DNA of 13,562 bases from Alphaproteobacteria bacterium (GTDB lineage: Bacteria > Pseudomonadota > Alphaproteobacteria > Micropepsales > Micropepsaceae), in NCBI GenBank assembly GCA_025935155.1, contig JAICVV010000022.1, positions 1 through 13,562 on the forward strand, read 5' to 3'. Under the pieces are notes generated by a model. The model was not told the DNA's origin. It made no database searches and saw only the letters and a program-made list of their open reading frames with translations. Positions 13,551 through 13,562 of the stretch are shown one piece after another. The translations under genes were made by a program, and so were the position numbers. The first letter of the stretch is position 1. Each line of letters starts with the position of its first letter.

Positions 13551-13562
13551 ATGCCCACCTCA
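13551..13562 (+). CDS. Probable start of a rightward gene (first four codons only)
   Basis: ATG at 13551 is preceded by AGGGAG (13539-13544) with six bases between, one of the best ribosome sites in the window. Only Met-Pro-Thr-Ser is visible, so no identity can be given. It would be divergent from the crotonase gene, with a shared 126-base upstream region. Confidence 0.45.

Overview
The window is a chromosomal stretch from a high-GC alphaproteobacterium, most likely near the Rhizobiales. The markers are an alphaproteobacterial-type L28, a CobT of the aerobic B12 pathway, a COX15-type heme A synthase next to a DUF2842 gene, and many starts with weak Shine-Dalgarno sites. Most of it is ordinary housekeeping sequence. 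The less ordinary part is the middle (about 4.1-8.5 kb) and two palindromic repeat mosaics on the right.

Left part (1-4.1 kb): the 3' end of a MeaB/ArgK-type GTPase (chaperone of B12-dependent methylmalonyl-CoA mutase) and rpmB run rightward. They converge on a leftward group: a small Cys-rich secreted protein, cobT, and an esterase-like phytase-family protein whose start overlaps the cobT end. cobS, the usual partner gene of cobT, is not in the window.

Middle (4.1-8.5 kb): a gap of almost 500 bases (4758-5249) holds a block with several perfect stems that resembles the 5' domain I region of a bacterial group II intron, without any reverse transcriptase gene. It is followed by two rightward secreted proteins, a predicted seven-bladed Kelch/galactose-oxidase-like propeller with a compact Cys cluster, and a three-domain multicopper oxidase. 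A strong intrinsic terminator lies between them. They look like an extracytoplasmic copper/oxidation module, with unknown substrate.

Right part (8.5-13.6 kb): a small GNAT acetyltransferase and DUF2842 (leftward) are divergent from ctaA (heme A synthase, rightward). ctaA overlaps tail to tail with metY (O-acetylhomoserine sulfhydrylase). Then come a glycine-zipper small secreted protein, a CoA-binding YccU-like protein and an ECHDC3-like crotonase, all leftward, and a probable new gene starting at the right edge. A 140-bp mosaic of perfect hairpins is inserted in frame into ctaA, adding about 47 residues between its two halves. A related mosaic fills the gap between the crotonase and CoA-binding genes. 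This in-protein palindromic element is the most striking thing in the window. I see no CRISPR array, tRNA, rRNA, transposase or obvious defence system.
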